A stretch of DNA of 64,000 nt, from the NCBI GenBank assembly GCA_963965975.1, contig OZ014425.1:4105501-4169500 (forward strand). Direction: 5' to 3'. This stretch comes from Xestospongia bergquistia (taxonomy: Eukaryota > Porifera > Demospongiae > Haplosclerida > Petrosiidae). The translations under genes were made by a program, and so were the position numbers. The notes below the pieces were generated by a model. The model did not search any database. It saw only the letters and a program-made list of their open reading frames with translations, and was not told where the DNA came from. This document shows, piece after piece, positions 1-12,600 of the stretch (positions within the stretch are counted from its first letter, which is position 1; every line of letters begins with the position of its first letter).

Positions 1-123
1 GTTCAAAATTGCTAAAAAAGAAATTGAGTTTATCATTTCCTGCTTTCTTGAAGCCACAAAACATAAATTGATATTCAAATTTCCTTAGAACAAGGAAATC
101 AAATGATAGTTAATTCTTAAGAA

Positions 124-156
124 TGTGGTTTCAACCACAGACAAGAGAATATAAAA
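124..156 (+). promoter_or_regulatory. Promoter of array copy 1: RUNX-like dyad plus TATA box
   Basis: TGTGGTTTCAACCACA (124-139) is a near-perfect palindrome with two inverted TGTGGT half sites, the RUNX core. A TATAAAA box follows at 150-156. The same block recurs before copies 3 and 4, so it is shared promoter sequence rather than chance. RUNX binding is inference from the consensus. Confidence 0.55.
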
Positions 157-243
157 ACAATGCAAGGACTAGTTTGCAAATTAGTTGTACTGCAGACTAA
201 TACAACTGATATCCCAAACAATTCTGTCACGAGTTATAACAAG

Positions 244-1224
244 ATGTCTCTACTCCTGTGTGTAGTAGTAGCTCTGTTCTACTCTATCAATCTTGTCAAT
301 GCTGCTAATGAAAATGACTGTGCTCAAGGTGAGACACTTAACTAAAACTATGTCACTATTATCATTGTTTTCTTATAGACTGTTTACCTCGAAGCTGTAG
401 GGATTGGTATGATTTGGGAGTAAGGAAAAATTGTTATTATCCAATTTATCCTGATGGCAAGACTCAAACATTGGTAAGACAATGAGTATCCTTATCACTA
501 CATGTGTACATCACATTGACTTTAGGTTTACTGTGAGATGAAGGGTACCATGTGTGATGGTAGAGGTGGTTGGACTAGAGTGGGATATCTTAATATGACA
601 CACCCTGGTGCTGAATGTCCTCCAGGACTGACAGAGCACAAATATAACAATCTTAAACATGAAGTGTGTGCTCGACCTCATCGATCTGGGGGTGGTTGTG
701 CTTCAACTACATTTCCCACTCTTGGTCTTAGCTATTACAAAGTGTGTGGACAAGTTAGAGGATATCAATTTCATAGCCCTGACTCATTTTATTCTCTGGG
801 AAGAGGTATAGACAGTTTTTACGTTGATGGTATTTCAATCACTCATGGAAAAAATCCTCGTAAACATCTCTGGACATATGCTGGTGGACTGCAAGAAAAT
901 AGAAGAGATGTAAATGGATGTCCATGTAATAAGGGTTACACTGGTGGAAGAAATGTTGCTACATCATTTATTCGCAACCACTACTATTGTGAATCTGGTC
1001 TCAGTACAAGCTGGAAAGCTGTTCTCTATGCTAGTGATCCTCTTTGGGACGGTAAGAACTGCGATAGTCTTGAAAGTACCTGTTGTACTAATCGTAAGAT
1101 GCCTTGGTTCTATCGACTACTTGAAGATACAATTAAAGATGATATCGAGCTGAGAGTGTGTACAGATCAAGGTTATTCTAATGAAGGCGTTCCTTTGGAT
1201 ATCATTGAAATATATGTTCAATGA
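244..1224 (+). CDS. Secreted Cys-rich fibrinogen-like protein, array copy 1
   Basis: Three exons: 244-328, 379-473, 526-1224, with GT-AG introns of about 50 bp, giving 292 residues. Exon 1 encodes a signal peptide (MSLLLCVVVALFYSINLVNA). Exon 2 has the DC...C..W...G...YPIYPDG pattern and exon 3 opens VYCEM...GGWTRVGYLNMT, both typical of the start of fibrinogen-related domains. Later residues do not follow a standard fibrinogen domain. They carry DGISITHG (161-168), CPC (192-194), NHYYCES (211-217), DPLWDGKNC (231-239), STCC (244-247), DDIELRVC (265-272) and a terminal IEIYVQ. This C-terminal half resembles an uncharacterised family of secreted proteins in sponges and cnidarians (from memory, not searched). 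Probable function is extracellular recognition or matrix, by inference only. Copies 2-5 are close paralogues. Confidence 0.85.
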
Positions 1225-1680
1225 GGACTGAACAGACAAGTTCACTGCTATAACTTTACCTTTGAAATGACATTGTATTAGTTTAGTTTTATCTCAACAT
1301 TTAGCTGAGATATTTTTTGTGTTTTTTTAAAACAGATTTTGTTTTGAACCTTTTGATCATTATAGAAGAAAATACAAACTCGACATACATCATCACTAAA
1401 GTATAATCAGTGAACTGTTCATTGATCCAGTTCCTTGATTTGAATTTAAGATTACATAAAGAATTGAGCCAATCACTGATAAGTGGAAGAAGTCATTTGC
1501 TGATTTATTTTGCAAAATTTTATTTTATATAGATTTGCCTTACTCTAAAATTACCTACTATATGTAGATAATTTTCATGACATTACTATTGTTGTTGTTT
1601 TTGTAGACATAGTTAGGTAAATACTAGTAAGTTTAACAACTAATAAGTTATAGAGGCAGCTAGCTGGTTATATTATGTTG

Positions 1681-1726
<46 letters not shown>

Positions 1727-2937
1727 GATTATTATATATTAAGTTTATAGTAACAATATAGAATATTTTTAGCAGAGAGTAGATACATCATCTAAAAATC
1801 ATAACTCTCTATCTAAAACAATCTTTAAAAGCTTTCTAGTTTTGGAGTTATCGTTGTTTAAACAGAACAAGAAAGATAAAGAAAGAAAAAGAAAGAGCAT
1901 CATGTCATCCTATGTAAGTGACAATGCTATCACTTACCTGATGAATTATTGTGAACTTGATATATGAAAGTTATAGCAGTTTAATCTGATAAGATACTAT
2001 GAATTGATATTACATTATTACATGTAGACGCTCTAGAAAAGAAGCGTTGTCAATTGATTGGTTGATTTAATCAATATATATTGTTATACAGTATGTATGT
2101 ATGTAGCAAATCATTTGATGTAATAAAGTAGACGTCATATATAGTTTCCATTACTAATGTAGTAAAATGTACAATGGAATTGACTGTTCATGTAGATAAT
2201 TGTTAGAACTGTTCATGTAGATAATTGTTAGAACTGTTATGATAATAATATGCTGGGCCATTGCTTTTACTATGGAACTCATGGAATTTCGTACTTTACA
2301 TAGATGGATTACTATGGAAAACTCATATGAATAGTTAGCATGTTAAATATGAGCAACAAATGAGACAATAAGCCACATAATATTAATATGGAACTTCATA
2401 TAATAAGGAAACTGCATCAATCTTAATCACTTCAAATGATATTGACTCTATAGTGTCTACATGAAATGACAATTCTATTGTATATTATTGTCATTCCAAC
2501 CTTACTAGACAGAGTAACTTTACACTAAATTACTCTAACTTCAATTAGAAATGGAATTCTAGAAGTATTTCATGCCTAACCACACCATTAACATTATAAT
2601 TACTTATCCTAGATCTACATGTACATTAATGAATGTATATCTTTATACACATAACTATGTATGTATCTATTGTAAAAGTTTAATTTACTTTACCAACCAA
2701 TTTGTACTTCGCATAGATGGATTACTACTATGTAATCCAAAACTCATATGAATAAGTCAATATGTTAAATATGAAGCAACAGATGAGACAATAATTCTAT
2801 GTATTATTACTATGCAATTTTATACAATAAGGAAACCACACCCTTAAACATTCCTAACCCTAAAGTGTAAGTAGTTAATACACTGAAAGTGTTATAGATG
2901 GTTTATTGACTCATTGGTGCCTCATAGTTAAACTAAT
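1225..2937. other. Array spacer between copy 1 and its downstream relic
   Basis: No gene is seen. It holds 3' flank sequence repeated after the other copies, an (AT)n run at about 1687-1722, and a 25-bp tandem duplication (2183-2207 and 2208-2232). The 2490-2805 segment reappears at about 23370-23835. Confidence 0.6.
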
Positions 2938-3120
2938 TGCAAAGCAGATTATAAAAATTGTGAAGGTGGTGAAACTTCTTGCTGTAATAGTACTATGATG
3001 TCTTAGTTCTATTGCCTACTTGATATGACTCAAGATGATATTGAGTTGAGGATGTATGATAATGAAGATGCTCCTGGTGAAGGCACGCCAATAGATATCA
3101 TTGAACTATATGTTCACTGA
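2938..3120 (+). pseudogene. Relic of the array family (C-terminal end)
   Basis: Reading through gives degraded versions of the family's end: a Cys-Cys pair in the STCC position, DDIELRM, then GTPIDIIELYVH and a stop at 3118-3120. An in-frame stop interrupts the stretch at about 3005. Upstream exons are not recognisable. It diverges more from the intact copies than they do from each other, so it is an older relic. Confidence 0.65.
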
Positions 3121-4500
3121 AGAGCAAATGGTGAAGTTGATAGCAAACAATGCTATAACCTGGAAACAAAACCAATTACATATCTTTTTTAGTTTGTAGT
3201 TTTATTCCTTTTAAAATTTCCCCCTCCTTTTTATAAGTTTTGATCTTTTTTGCTTAAACCATTTGAACATTTCATTCAAAAAATATATCAGTTACGATAA
3301 GTTGAAACTCAAGAACAGAAATTTACAAGATCAATTTGGTTGTCTAAATGCAACAATGTGGTATAGACTCAATACTTGTGGACAAAGGACAAAATACTAG
3401 AGAGTAGTATTGTTGTCCTTAGACTCTAATGATAAGGAAAAGGCCATATTATATCAGGTCTCTATTAACATAATATACTGTTACAATAATAATTACTGAA
3501 AACTAGAGTACAATTAATTAATGAGATATCCATTACTTATGGATACTTTTATATATAAATTCTCAAAAATAGAAGGATCATATCAATATGGATAGACCTT
3601 TGATAAGATCCAAATTTATTAAGAATACTGTTGATTTCATACTAAAAGAGAATTCACAATTGTAATGGACTGATAAGAGATACCTAGCCTCACAAGATAA
3701 TCATTTCCTGTTTGGTCACAAATCACAAATTGATATTCATATTTCCTTTAAAAAAGAAAGTCAAATGAAAGTTAATTTTACAGTGAGAGGTTGAATTTAA
3801 CAACTTCACACAATCACCCATGTGACCAAGAATTTGCTTAACCCCAATAATTTATTCTATTATTATTTATTATAGTGTAGAGATATAACTAGGTTTTGAA
3901 GTGAGAGGAGGAGTTAGACTGCATAATATGTGGTAATTAATTATTCATAAGGATGTGACAAAATTATTACATAGTAGCAAACAACAAAAAAATATCTGGG
4001 TCATCCTCTGTTATTGTGTGCCTGATAAAAATATTTGAGTGGATCTTAATATCATCATTAGTATCTCAGTTATATTTCATACATTTTGTTTAGTTAGTTA
4101 TAGAACCATCATTACAATACACATATTTTGAACTAAATACTTACATGTGCAATGTGAATATCTTAGCATAAGACAAACACTGGATAGGGAACAGGATGAG
4201 AGATCCATTGTCAAATGCATGGGTTCATTAGAGAAATGTCCAGAAACATCAATAAATTTCTCACTTAAATGTTAGTAAATGACCATATCACTAGTTAATT
4301 AGTACACTGTAAAACTTAATTAGTCATTATTAACAAAAACTTCATAGATTATGTGGGTAGACTTTAGAACTCATGTGAATTATTCATTATATAATTTGTT
4401 GGCATGTTATAGTATTACAAACAATATACACTTCACATGTGTCCATAGTAATCGACTAATGCAAGCTACAAATATGTTAATTTTTATAGTCATATATGGT
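3121..4500. other. Array spacer upstream of copy 2
   Basis: No gene is supported. From about 3700 the sequence closely matches 7850-8640 upstream of copy 3, so the duplicated unit includes nearly 0.8 kb of 5' flank as well as the gene. Confidence 0.6.
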
Positions 4501-4520
4501 CTTATTCATAGCCAGGAGAC

Positions 4521-4527
4521 TATAAAA
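4521..4527 (+). promoter_or_regulatory. TATA box of array copy 2
   Basis: TATAAAA lies about 90 bp before the start codon, at the same position as in the other copies. The palindromic RUNX-like dyad seen in copies 1, 3 and 4 is missing here; the sequence reads ATTCATAGCCAGGAGAC instead. Confidence 0.5.
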
Positions 4528-4615
4528 GCAATGCAAGGACTAGTTTGCAAATTAGTTGTACTGCAGACTAATACAACTGATATCCCAAACAATTGCTGTC
4601 ACGAGTTATAACAAG

Positions 4616-5596
4616 ATGTCCATCATCCTGTGTGTAGTAGTAGCTCTGTTCTACTCTATCAATCTTGTCAATGCTGCTAATGAAAATGACTGTGCTCAAG
4701 GTATGACACTTAACTAAAACTATGTCACTATCATCATTGTTTTCTTATAGACTGTCTACCTCGAAGCTGTAGGGATTGGTATGATTTGGGAGTAAGGAAA
4801 AATTGTTATTATCCAATCTATCCTGATGGCAAGACTCAAACAATGGTAAGACAATGAGTATCCTTATCACTATATATGTATATCACATTGACTTTAGGTT
4901 TACTGTGAGATGAAGGGTACCATGTGTGATGGTAGAGGTGGTTGGACTAGAGTGGGCTATCTTAATATGACACACCCTGGTGCTGATTGTCCTACTGGAC
5001 TGGCAGAGCACAAATATAACAACCTTAAACACAAAGTGTGTGCTCGACCTCATCGTGGTGGGGGTGGTTGTGCTTCAACTACATTTTCCACTCTTGGTCT
5101 TAGCTATTACAAAGTGTGTGGACAAGTTAGAGGATATCAATTTAATAGCCCTGATTCAATTATTAATCTGGGAAGAGGTATAGACAGTTTTTACGTTGAT
5201 GGTATTTCAATCACTCATGGAAAAAATCCTCGTAAACATCTCTGGACATATGTTTGTGGACTCCAAGAAAATAGAATAGATGCATATGGATGTCCATGTA
5301 ATAAGGGTTACCGTGGTGGAAGAAATGTTGCTACATCATTTATTCGCAACCATTACTATTGTGAATCTGCTCTCAGTACAAGCTGGAAGCGTGTTCTCTA
5401 TGCTAGTGATCCTCTTTGGGACCGTAAGAATTGTGATGGTCGTGAAAGTACCTGTTGTACTAACCGTAAGATGCCTTGGTTCTATCGACTACTTGAAGAT
5501 ATAATTAAAGATGATATCGAGCTGAGGATATGTAGTGATCAAGGTTATAATGACGAAGGCATTCCTTTGGATATCATTGAAATATATGTTCAGTGA
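4616..5596 (+). CDS. Secreted Cys-rich fibrinogen-like protein, array copy 2
   Basis: Exons 4616-4700, 4751-4845 and 4898-5596 encode 292 residues with exactly the exon lengths of copy 1. The signal peptide starts MSIILCVVVALFYS. All family landmarks are present: VYCEM, GGWTRV, DGISITHG, CPC, NHYYCES, DPLWD, STCC, DDIELRIC and IEIYVQ. Against copy 1, differences cluster in short patches (for example SIINL for SFYSL, and DRKNCDGRE for DGKNCDSLE). The reading frame is intact and splice sites are canonical, so it is probably functional. The upstream ORF reaching back to 4351 is just open sequence and was not used, because the spliced signal-peptide start matches the other copies. Confidence 0.85.
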
Positions 5597-7629
5597 AGAC
5601 CGGACCGAGAAAGTCATTACTATAACTTTACCTTTGAAAATAACATTTGTATTAGTTAAGTTTTATTCAACCTTTATTTGAGATATTGTTTGAGTTTTTG
5701 TTTAACAGATTTTTAGTTTTGAACCTTTTTAATCAATATGTAAGAAAAAATAGAAATTCAAAATACATCAACACTAAAGTACAATCATTGAACTGTTTAC
5801 TGATCCAGTTCTTTGATTTGAATTTAAGAATACATAAAAAAATTTAGCCAATTACTAGATGGTGGTGGCAAAGTTGGCGGAAGGAGTCATTTGCTAATTT
5901 TTGCCAAATTGTATTTTAATAGATTTGCCAATATTTGCTCCCTCCAAAATTACCTGATATATGTAGGCAATTTTCATGACTTTATTATTGTTGTTGTTGT
6001 TGTAGACATAGTTTGGTAGATACTAGTAAGTTTTAACAGCTAATACGTTGAACTGTATGGCTTATAGAAGCAGCTAGCTGGTTATAACAATCTTTAAAAG
6101 CTTTCCAGTTTTGGAGTTATCATTGTTTAAACAGAATAAGAAAGATGAAGAAAGAAAAACATGTCATCCTATGTAAGTGATGATGCTATCACCTACCTGA
6201 TGAAATGACTAAATTATTGTGAACTTAACATATAAAAGTTTTACCTGTGATAAGATATTATCAATTGATATTACATTATTACATAAAGACTCTCTAGAAG
6301 GAAAGCATTGTAATTGGTTGATTTAATCAATATATATTGTTATACAGTATGAACGTATGTAGCCAATTATTTAATGTAATAAAATAAACATTATGTACAG
6401 TTTTCATTACTAATGTAATAAATGTAGACGCTCTAGAAGGAAAGCATAGTAATTGATTGGTGATTAAATCAATATATATATATTGTTATACAGTATGAAT
6501 GTATTTAGCATATCATTAGTATAATAAAGTAAACATTACGTACAGTTTTCATTACTAATGTAATAAATGTACTATGGAATTGACTATTCATGTAGTTAAT
6601 TGTTAAAATTATGATAATAAGATACTGGCCATTGCTTTTACTATGAAACTCATACATATTTAATGTATTATGTAAGGATCCATGCAACCAAAATGTACAT
6701 GAATTGATTAAAACATCCAATTCATTTTAACAGTGAGGGGCCTTAAAGCCTGGTATTTTGTTCTGTCATACTTCCCCTCTCATCATAGTCCTGCCAAGAT
6801 AACAAAATATACTTGGTTTATTAATTTTTTTGTTTTAACATGGCAGCAACAAATATACTATGGAATTATCATTCCAAGTAGAAAGTTAGAGTGAGTTATC
6901 ATGAGGTTAAAGGTCAAGGGTTTAGGGATACTCTTTGCCTGCTAGCAGCTAACCTACATTCCAACCAACATTAAGTATGCCACTGATGAGAATATTTTTG
7001 CGAAATAATTTTTATCAGTTGATCATGTTAGTACTATTACAACTGGACAGTACAGACAACATGATTATATGCTGGATGGACTGATGATAAAATTGTCAGT
7101 TAATTGTGTATGTATATTAGTTTCTTACTTTCCTAAGAAAAATACAACATATTTAATTTACTATGTTGTAAACATTTGTTGCTCTAGTGAAATAAACTCT
7201 ATATCTTTAATAAAAGTATCGTTTTCTTAATTCTAAATAAACAGGAAATGTTGACATAATTAAACAAGTTGTGGTGATTCATTATTCTCATGTACTACTG
7301 TTGACTTTAGTATCTTACATTCTTAAATAATTTATTCCATTATTATTATAGTGTAGAGATTGTTTTGAAGAGAGAGGAGGGTTAGACTGAATATGTCAAA
7401 CATTTGTGGTAATTAATTATTCATAAGCTATCAAATTATTACATGTTAGCAAACACAAAGAACAATCTGGGTTATACCCTGCCTGTAACTAATTTGGTGA
7501 CACTAGTACCAACATTACTATCTTGGTTATATTCTATGAGTCTGCTTAGTTAATATGAAGCCACTGGGGGTACCTTATATTACACACATTTTAAATCAAG
7601 CACTTACAATTATATGTCCCAAAAATCTT
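5597..7629. other. Array spacer after copy 2
   Basis: No gene is seen. The 3' flank repeats that of copies 1 and 3. Segments near 6300-6560 are internally repeated (CTCTAGAAGGAAAGCAT... units), and 6840-7500 matches 10590-12250 apart from the transposon inserted there. Confidence 0.55.
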
Positions 7630-7848
7630 GAAAAATCCCCTCATAAACATATCTGTGCATATACCAGTGGAGTGTAAGAAGATACATAGGGATGTCAATA
7701 TAAAAACAGGTGCCAGAAATTGGCAACCATTACTATTATGTATCTGGTCTTGATCAGTTGTTCTCTATACTAACAATTTTTATTTGGGATCATATAAAGT
7801 GCAATAGTCTTGAAGGTCTCTACTATACTAAAATACCTTAGTGTTATT
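7630..7848 (+). pseudogene. Relic of the array family (middle of exon 3)
   Basis: A decayed stretch still recalls PLHKHICIYTSGV, a NHYYYVSG-like motif and a DPLWD-like segment, with stops and frameshifts. It is nearly identical to the relic at 12363-12600, so it was copied with the spacer after it had already decayed. Confidence 0.6.
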
Positions 7849-8640
7849 TGTTTGGTCACAAACCACAAGTTGATATTCATATTTCCTTTAAAAAAAGGAA
7901 ATCAAATAGTTAATTGTACAGTGGGTGGTTGAATTTAACAACTTCACATGATCACTCATGTAACTATGAATTTGGCTAACCCCAATAACTTATTCCATTA
8001 TTATTTATTATAGTGTAGAGATATAACTAGGTTTTGAAGAGAGAGGAGGGGTTAGACTGCATGTGTCAAAAATATCTGGTAATTAATTATTCATATAGAT
8101 GTGACAAATTATTACATAATAACAAACACAATCAATATCTGGGTCATCCTCTGTTATTGTGTGCCTGATAAAAATATTTGAATGGATCTTAATATCATCA
8201 TTAGTATCTCAGTTATGTTCCATACATTTTGATTAGTTAATTATAGAACCATTATTTACAATACACATATTTTGGACTAAATACTTACATGTGCAATGTG
8301 AATATCTTAGTATAAGACAAACATTGGATAGGGAACAGGAGAGAGATCTATAGTTGAGTGTATAGGTTCATTAGAGAAATGTCCAGAAATATCAATAAAT
8401 TTCTCAGTTAAATGTTAGTAAATGACTGTATCACTAGTTAATTAATACACTGTAAACTTAATTAATTTTTTAACAAAAAAACTTCATAGATTATGTGGGT
8501 GGATTCTAAAACTTATGTGAATTAATCACTATATAATTTGTTGATTTGTTGTAGTATTACAAACAATATACACTTCACATGTGTCTGTAGTAATCCACTA
8601 ACATAAGCTACAAATATGTTTATTTTTTATAGTCATATAA
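7849..8640. other. Array spacer upstream of copy 3
   Basis: Near copy of 3700-4510. No gene is seen. Confidence 0.55.
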
Positions 8641-8673
8641 TGTGGTTTCAACCACAGACAAGAGACTATAAAA
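8641..8673 (+). promoter_or_regulatory. Promoter of array copy 3: RUNX-like dyad plus TATA box
   Basis: TGTGGTTTCAACCACA at 8641-8656 and TATAAAA at 8667-8673, with the same spacing as in copy 1. Confidence 0.55.
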
Positions 8674-8761
8674 ACAGTGCAAGGACTAGTTTGTACATTA
8701 GTTGTACTGCAGACTTATACAACTGATATCCCAAACAATTGCTGTCATCAGTTATAACAAG

Positions 8762-9748
8762 ATGTCCCTACTCCTGTATGTAGTAGTAGCTCTGTTCTAC
8801 TCTATCACTCTTGTCAATGCTGCTAATGAAAATGACTGTGCTCAAGGTATGACACTTAACTTAAACTATGTCACTATCATCATTATTTTCTTATAGACTG
8901 TCTACCTCGAAGCTGTAAGGATTGGTATGATTTGGGAGTAAGGAAAAATTGTTATTATCCAATTTATCCTGATGGCAAGACTCAAACAATGGTAAGACAA
9001 TGAATATCCTTATCACTATATATGTATATCACATTGACTTTAGGTTTACTGTGAGATGAAGGGTACCATGTGTGATGGTAAAGGTGGTTGGACTAGAGTG
9101 GGCTATCTTAATATGACACAGCCTGGTGCTGAATGTCCTCCTGGACTGACAGAGCACAAATATAGGAACCTTAAAAATGAAGTGTGTGGTCGACCTCATC
9201 GATCTGGGGGTGGTTGTGCTTGTACTACATTTTCCACTCTTGGTCTTAGCTATTACAAAGTGTGTGGACAAGTTAGAGGATATCAATTTAATAGCCCTGA
9301 TGCATTTGTTCCTCTGGGAAGAGGTATAGACAGTTTTTATGTTGATGGTATTTCAATCACTCATGGAAAAAACCCTCGTAAACACATCTGGACGTATGCT
9401 TGTGGACTGCAAGAAGATAGAAGAGACGCTGTAGGATGTCCATGTAATAAAGGTTACCGTGGTGGCAGAAATGTTGTTTCATCATTTATTCGCAACCATT
9501 ACTATTGTGAATCTGCTCTAAATCCTAGAACAAGCTGGAAACGTGTTCTCTATGCTAATGATATTCTTTGGGACCGTAAGAACTGTGATAGTCTTGAAAG
9601 TACCTGTTGTACTAACCGTAAGATGCCTTGGTTCTATCGACTACTTGAAGATACAATTAAAGATGATATTGAGCTGAGGGTGTGTAGTGATCAAGGTTAT
9701 AGTGATGAAGGCACTCCTTTGGATATCATTGAAATATATGTTCAATGA
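8762..9748 (+). CDS. Secreted Cys-rich fibrinogen-like protein, array copy 3
   Basis: Exons 8762-8846, 8897-8991 and 9044-9748 give 294 residues. The signal peptide is MSLLLYVVVALFYSITLVNA. Exon 3 is 6 bp longer than in copies 1 and 2, because the segment after NHYYCESAL reads NPRTSW rather than STSW; copy 5 shares this longer form. An extra cysteine appears in GGGCACTTF, where copies 1 and 2 have Ala-Ser. The frame and splice sites are intact. The role is unknown beyond being secreted and disulphide-rich. Confidence 0.85.
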
Positions 9749-10819
9749 AGACTGAACAGACAAGCTCACTGCTATAACTTTACCTTTGAAATGGCATTGT
9801 ATTAGTTTAGTTTTATCTCAACCTTTAGTTCAGATATTGTTAGAGTTTTTGATTAATAGATTTTTTTAGTTTTGAACCTTTTGATCATTATAGAAGAAAA
9901 ATATAAATTCATTATACATCATCACTAAAGTACAATCATTGAACTGCTCACTGATCCAGTTCCTTGATTTAAATTTAAGAATACATAATGATCACTGGAT
10001 GGTGGTGGTAAAAATACATGTAAGAAGTCATTTGCTAATTTATTTTATCATATGCAGACTTGCCAATAAAAACCTGTTCAATCCTGTACTGGTTGCTGTT
10101 TCTCAAAACAAGTCTTTTTAAAATAAAAGTAAATCAAACCAATCTTTATCACAGCTCAACTTTATGAACTGCTAACATATGAAAGCTATAGCAGTTTAAT
10201 CTGATAAGATACTATGAATTGTATTACATTATTACATGTAGACACTCTAGAAGGAAAGCATTGTAATTTGATTGGTTGATTTAATCAATATATATTGTTA
10301 TACAGTATGTATGTATGTACCCAATTATTTAATGTAAACATCATGTACAGTTTTCATTACTAATGTAGTAAATGTACTATGGAATTGATTGTTCATGTAG
10401 ATAATTACAATAAGGTGCTCGGCCATCACTTTTACTACAGAACTTACACACATTTAATGTATTGTATAGGGATATATGCAACCAAAGTGTACATGAATTG
10501 GTTAAAACATCCATACTGTCATACTTCCCCTCTCATCATAGACCTGCCAAGAATACAAATATATAGTTGGCTTAGTAAAATTTTTTGTTTTAACATGGCA
10601 GTAATATATATACTATGGAATTATCATTTCAAGGAGAAGGTTAGATTGAGTTATCATAAGGTTGAAGGTCAAGGGTTAGGGATACTCTTCGTCTGCTAAC
10701 AACTAACCTACACTCCAACCAACAGTAAGTATGCCATTGAAAACAAATAATTTTGTGAAAAATTTTTTTTTATCAGTTGATCATACCAGTACTATTACAA
10801 CCAGAATAAAAGATGATAC
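9749..10819. other. Array spacer after copy 3, left of the transposon
   Basis: Shares its 3' flank and the 10590-10790 segment with the other spacers. A 106-codon ORF (10379-10699) lies within duplicated spacer and is not conserved as a frame in the sister spacer. No gene is supported. Confidence 0.5.
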
Positions 10820-11787
10820 CAGGAGTGCATGAGCGTCAAACTGCCATTATATTTGTATTCTAACCCTTGTCGAAACACAGTCATGGATTATTCCATATAA
10901 GGAAAATACACTTAAGTAGCATAAGTACTGTTAAGTACGTGACGAAGCAATGAATATTATTACAACTATCATGGTGAAAAAAACTAAAAAAGAAAGAAGT
11001 TATGTTACTTATGTACATCGAGAAACGTTTAAAAGAATTAGACTGGTAGGTTATGGAGGCTTTTGTCATTAAAGAGGTGGAAACAGTTGAACAATATATA
11101 TCTTTATTTACCTGTGTTATTAAAACCTCCTTTTTGCTATGATGGATAATATTATCTGATATTATAACATTATTAATAGAATGAACATTTACTACTTGTA
11201 TGGTTTGTGTTTCAAATCATGTTTTTATATAAAGAGTGGTGCCTTTCTATAGTCTCCACGGTGATGCCTCAGCTTGTCATGAACACTCCCTCTAGTTATT
11301 ACTGCACCTCTGGCAATAGCATAGTTCAGTGATAATAATTGGCCTGAGGTGGCATGCTTGACCTGGCTAAAGAAAGTCTCAACTGCAATACCATTGAGAT
11401 GTACTGGATATATTGTGTACCCAGGGTGAGCAGAAGTGAAATCAGCACGAGTTCTTAAAGCCATAATACATGAGCCTGAGTAAGTCCCAGGTTTGCCAAC
11501 AGTAAGCCTGAAATGTCCCATTTGTTCAGCCATTCTTGGGTCCATTGACAGAGTAAGCCGCTGTTTTCATGTAGCAGGGACTTCCATGTCTTCAGAAAGT
11601 CGCTCTCTTAAATTTTATCTATTTAAGCACACCTACTAAGAGGTTACAGCCCAGGAGCTATTAAAATGCAAAACACTTTGCAGTTATGTCCATATATGGA
11701 CATATGTTCTAAGCCTTGATTCAACAACAGTTGGTTAAGGGAGTTTGACGCTCCTTCTCGTTGCTTTGTGACGCTCATGCGCTCCTG
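10820..11787. mobile_element. DNA transposon with about 19-bp terminal inverted repeats, decayed
   Basis: The left end CAGGAGTGCATGAGCGTCA is repeated inverted at the right end with one mismatch. ATGATAC flanks both sides (10813-10819 and 11788-11794), a 7-bp target duplication, or 8 bp if GATGATAC is counted. The sister spacer near 7040-7060 lacks the insert and has the flanking sequence continuous. The 968-bp size and duplication suit a hAT-like element, but the family is not certain. It landed after the spacer was duplicated. Confidence 0.75.
11225..11545 (-). pseudogene. Transposase-like fragment inside the transposon
   Basis: A 106-codon open frame lies within the element. Its last half (LNGIAVETFFSQVKHATSG...LNYAIARG) recalls the C-terminal end of animal DNA-transposon transposases, where an E-x-x-F segment precedes Gly-rich loops. 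No catalytic domain is present, and the rest of the element has no long ORF. It is best read as the tail of a truncated transposase. Assignment is from memory and weak. Confidence 0.4.
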
Positions 11788-11794
11788 ATGATAC

Positions 11795-12362
11795 AGACAA
11801 CATGATTGTATGCTGGATGGACCAATGATAAAAATTGCCACTTGATTATGTATGTATGTCAGTTTCTTACTTTCCTAAGAAAAATACAACATATTTAATT
11901 TACTATGTTGCAAACATTTGTTGCTCTAGTAAAATAAACTCTGTATCTTTAATGAAAAGAATCATTTTCTTAATTCTAAATAAACAGGAAATGTTGACAT
12001 AATTAAACAAGTTGTGGTGATTCATTATTTTCATGTACTACTGTTGACTTAGTACTGTACATTCTAAAATAATTTATTCCATTATTATTATAGTGTAGAG
12101 ATGGTTTTGAAGAGAGAGGAGGGTTAGACTGAATATGTCAAACAGTTGTGGTAATTAATTATTCATAAGCTATCAAATTATTACATGTTAGCAAACACAA
12201 AGAACAATTTGCATCATACCCTGCCTGTAACTAATTTGGTAACACTATAGTACCACTGTTACTATCTCAGTTTTGTTCTATGGGTCTGTTTGGTTAATAT
12301 GGAGCCACCTTACATTACACACATTCTAAATCAAGCACTTACAATTATATGTTCCCAAAATC
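11795..12362. other. Array spacer right of the transposon
   Basis: Near copy of 7055-7630. No gene is seen. Confidence 0.5.
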
Positions 12363-12600
12363 TTGATAAAACCACTCATAAACACATCTGTACATATACC
12401 AGTGGAGTGCGAGAAGATAGAAAAGATACATAGAGATGTCAATGTAAAACAGGTGCCAGAAATTGGCAACCATTACTATTATGTATCTGGTCTTGATCAT
12501 AGTAAAAGCTGGACAGTTGTTCTCTGTACTAACAATTTTTATTTGGGATCATATAAAGTGTGATGGTCTTGAAGGTCTCTGCTATACTAAAATGCCTTAG
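12363..12600 (+). pseudogene. Relic of the array family (middle of exon 3)
   Basis: Sister of the 7630-7848 relic. It retains NHYYYVSGLDHSKSW and a degraded YLGSYKV where intact copies have DPLWD-KNC, but frame and stops are broken. Confidence 0.6.

Noticed and set aside
1687-1722. (AT)n run as an origin or regulatory element
   Set aside because: Plain dinucleotide microsatellite, with no supporting context.
10379-10699. 106-codon + ORF
   Set aside because: It lies in duplicated spacer whose sister (about 6575-6930) does not keep the frame. No motif or splice context.
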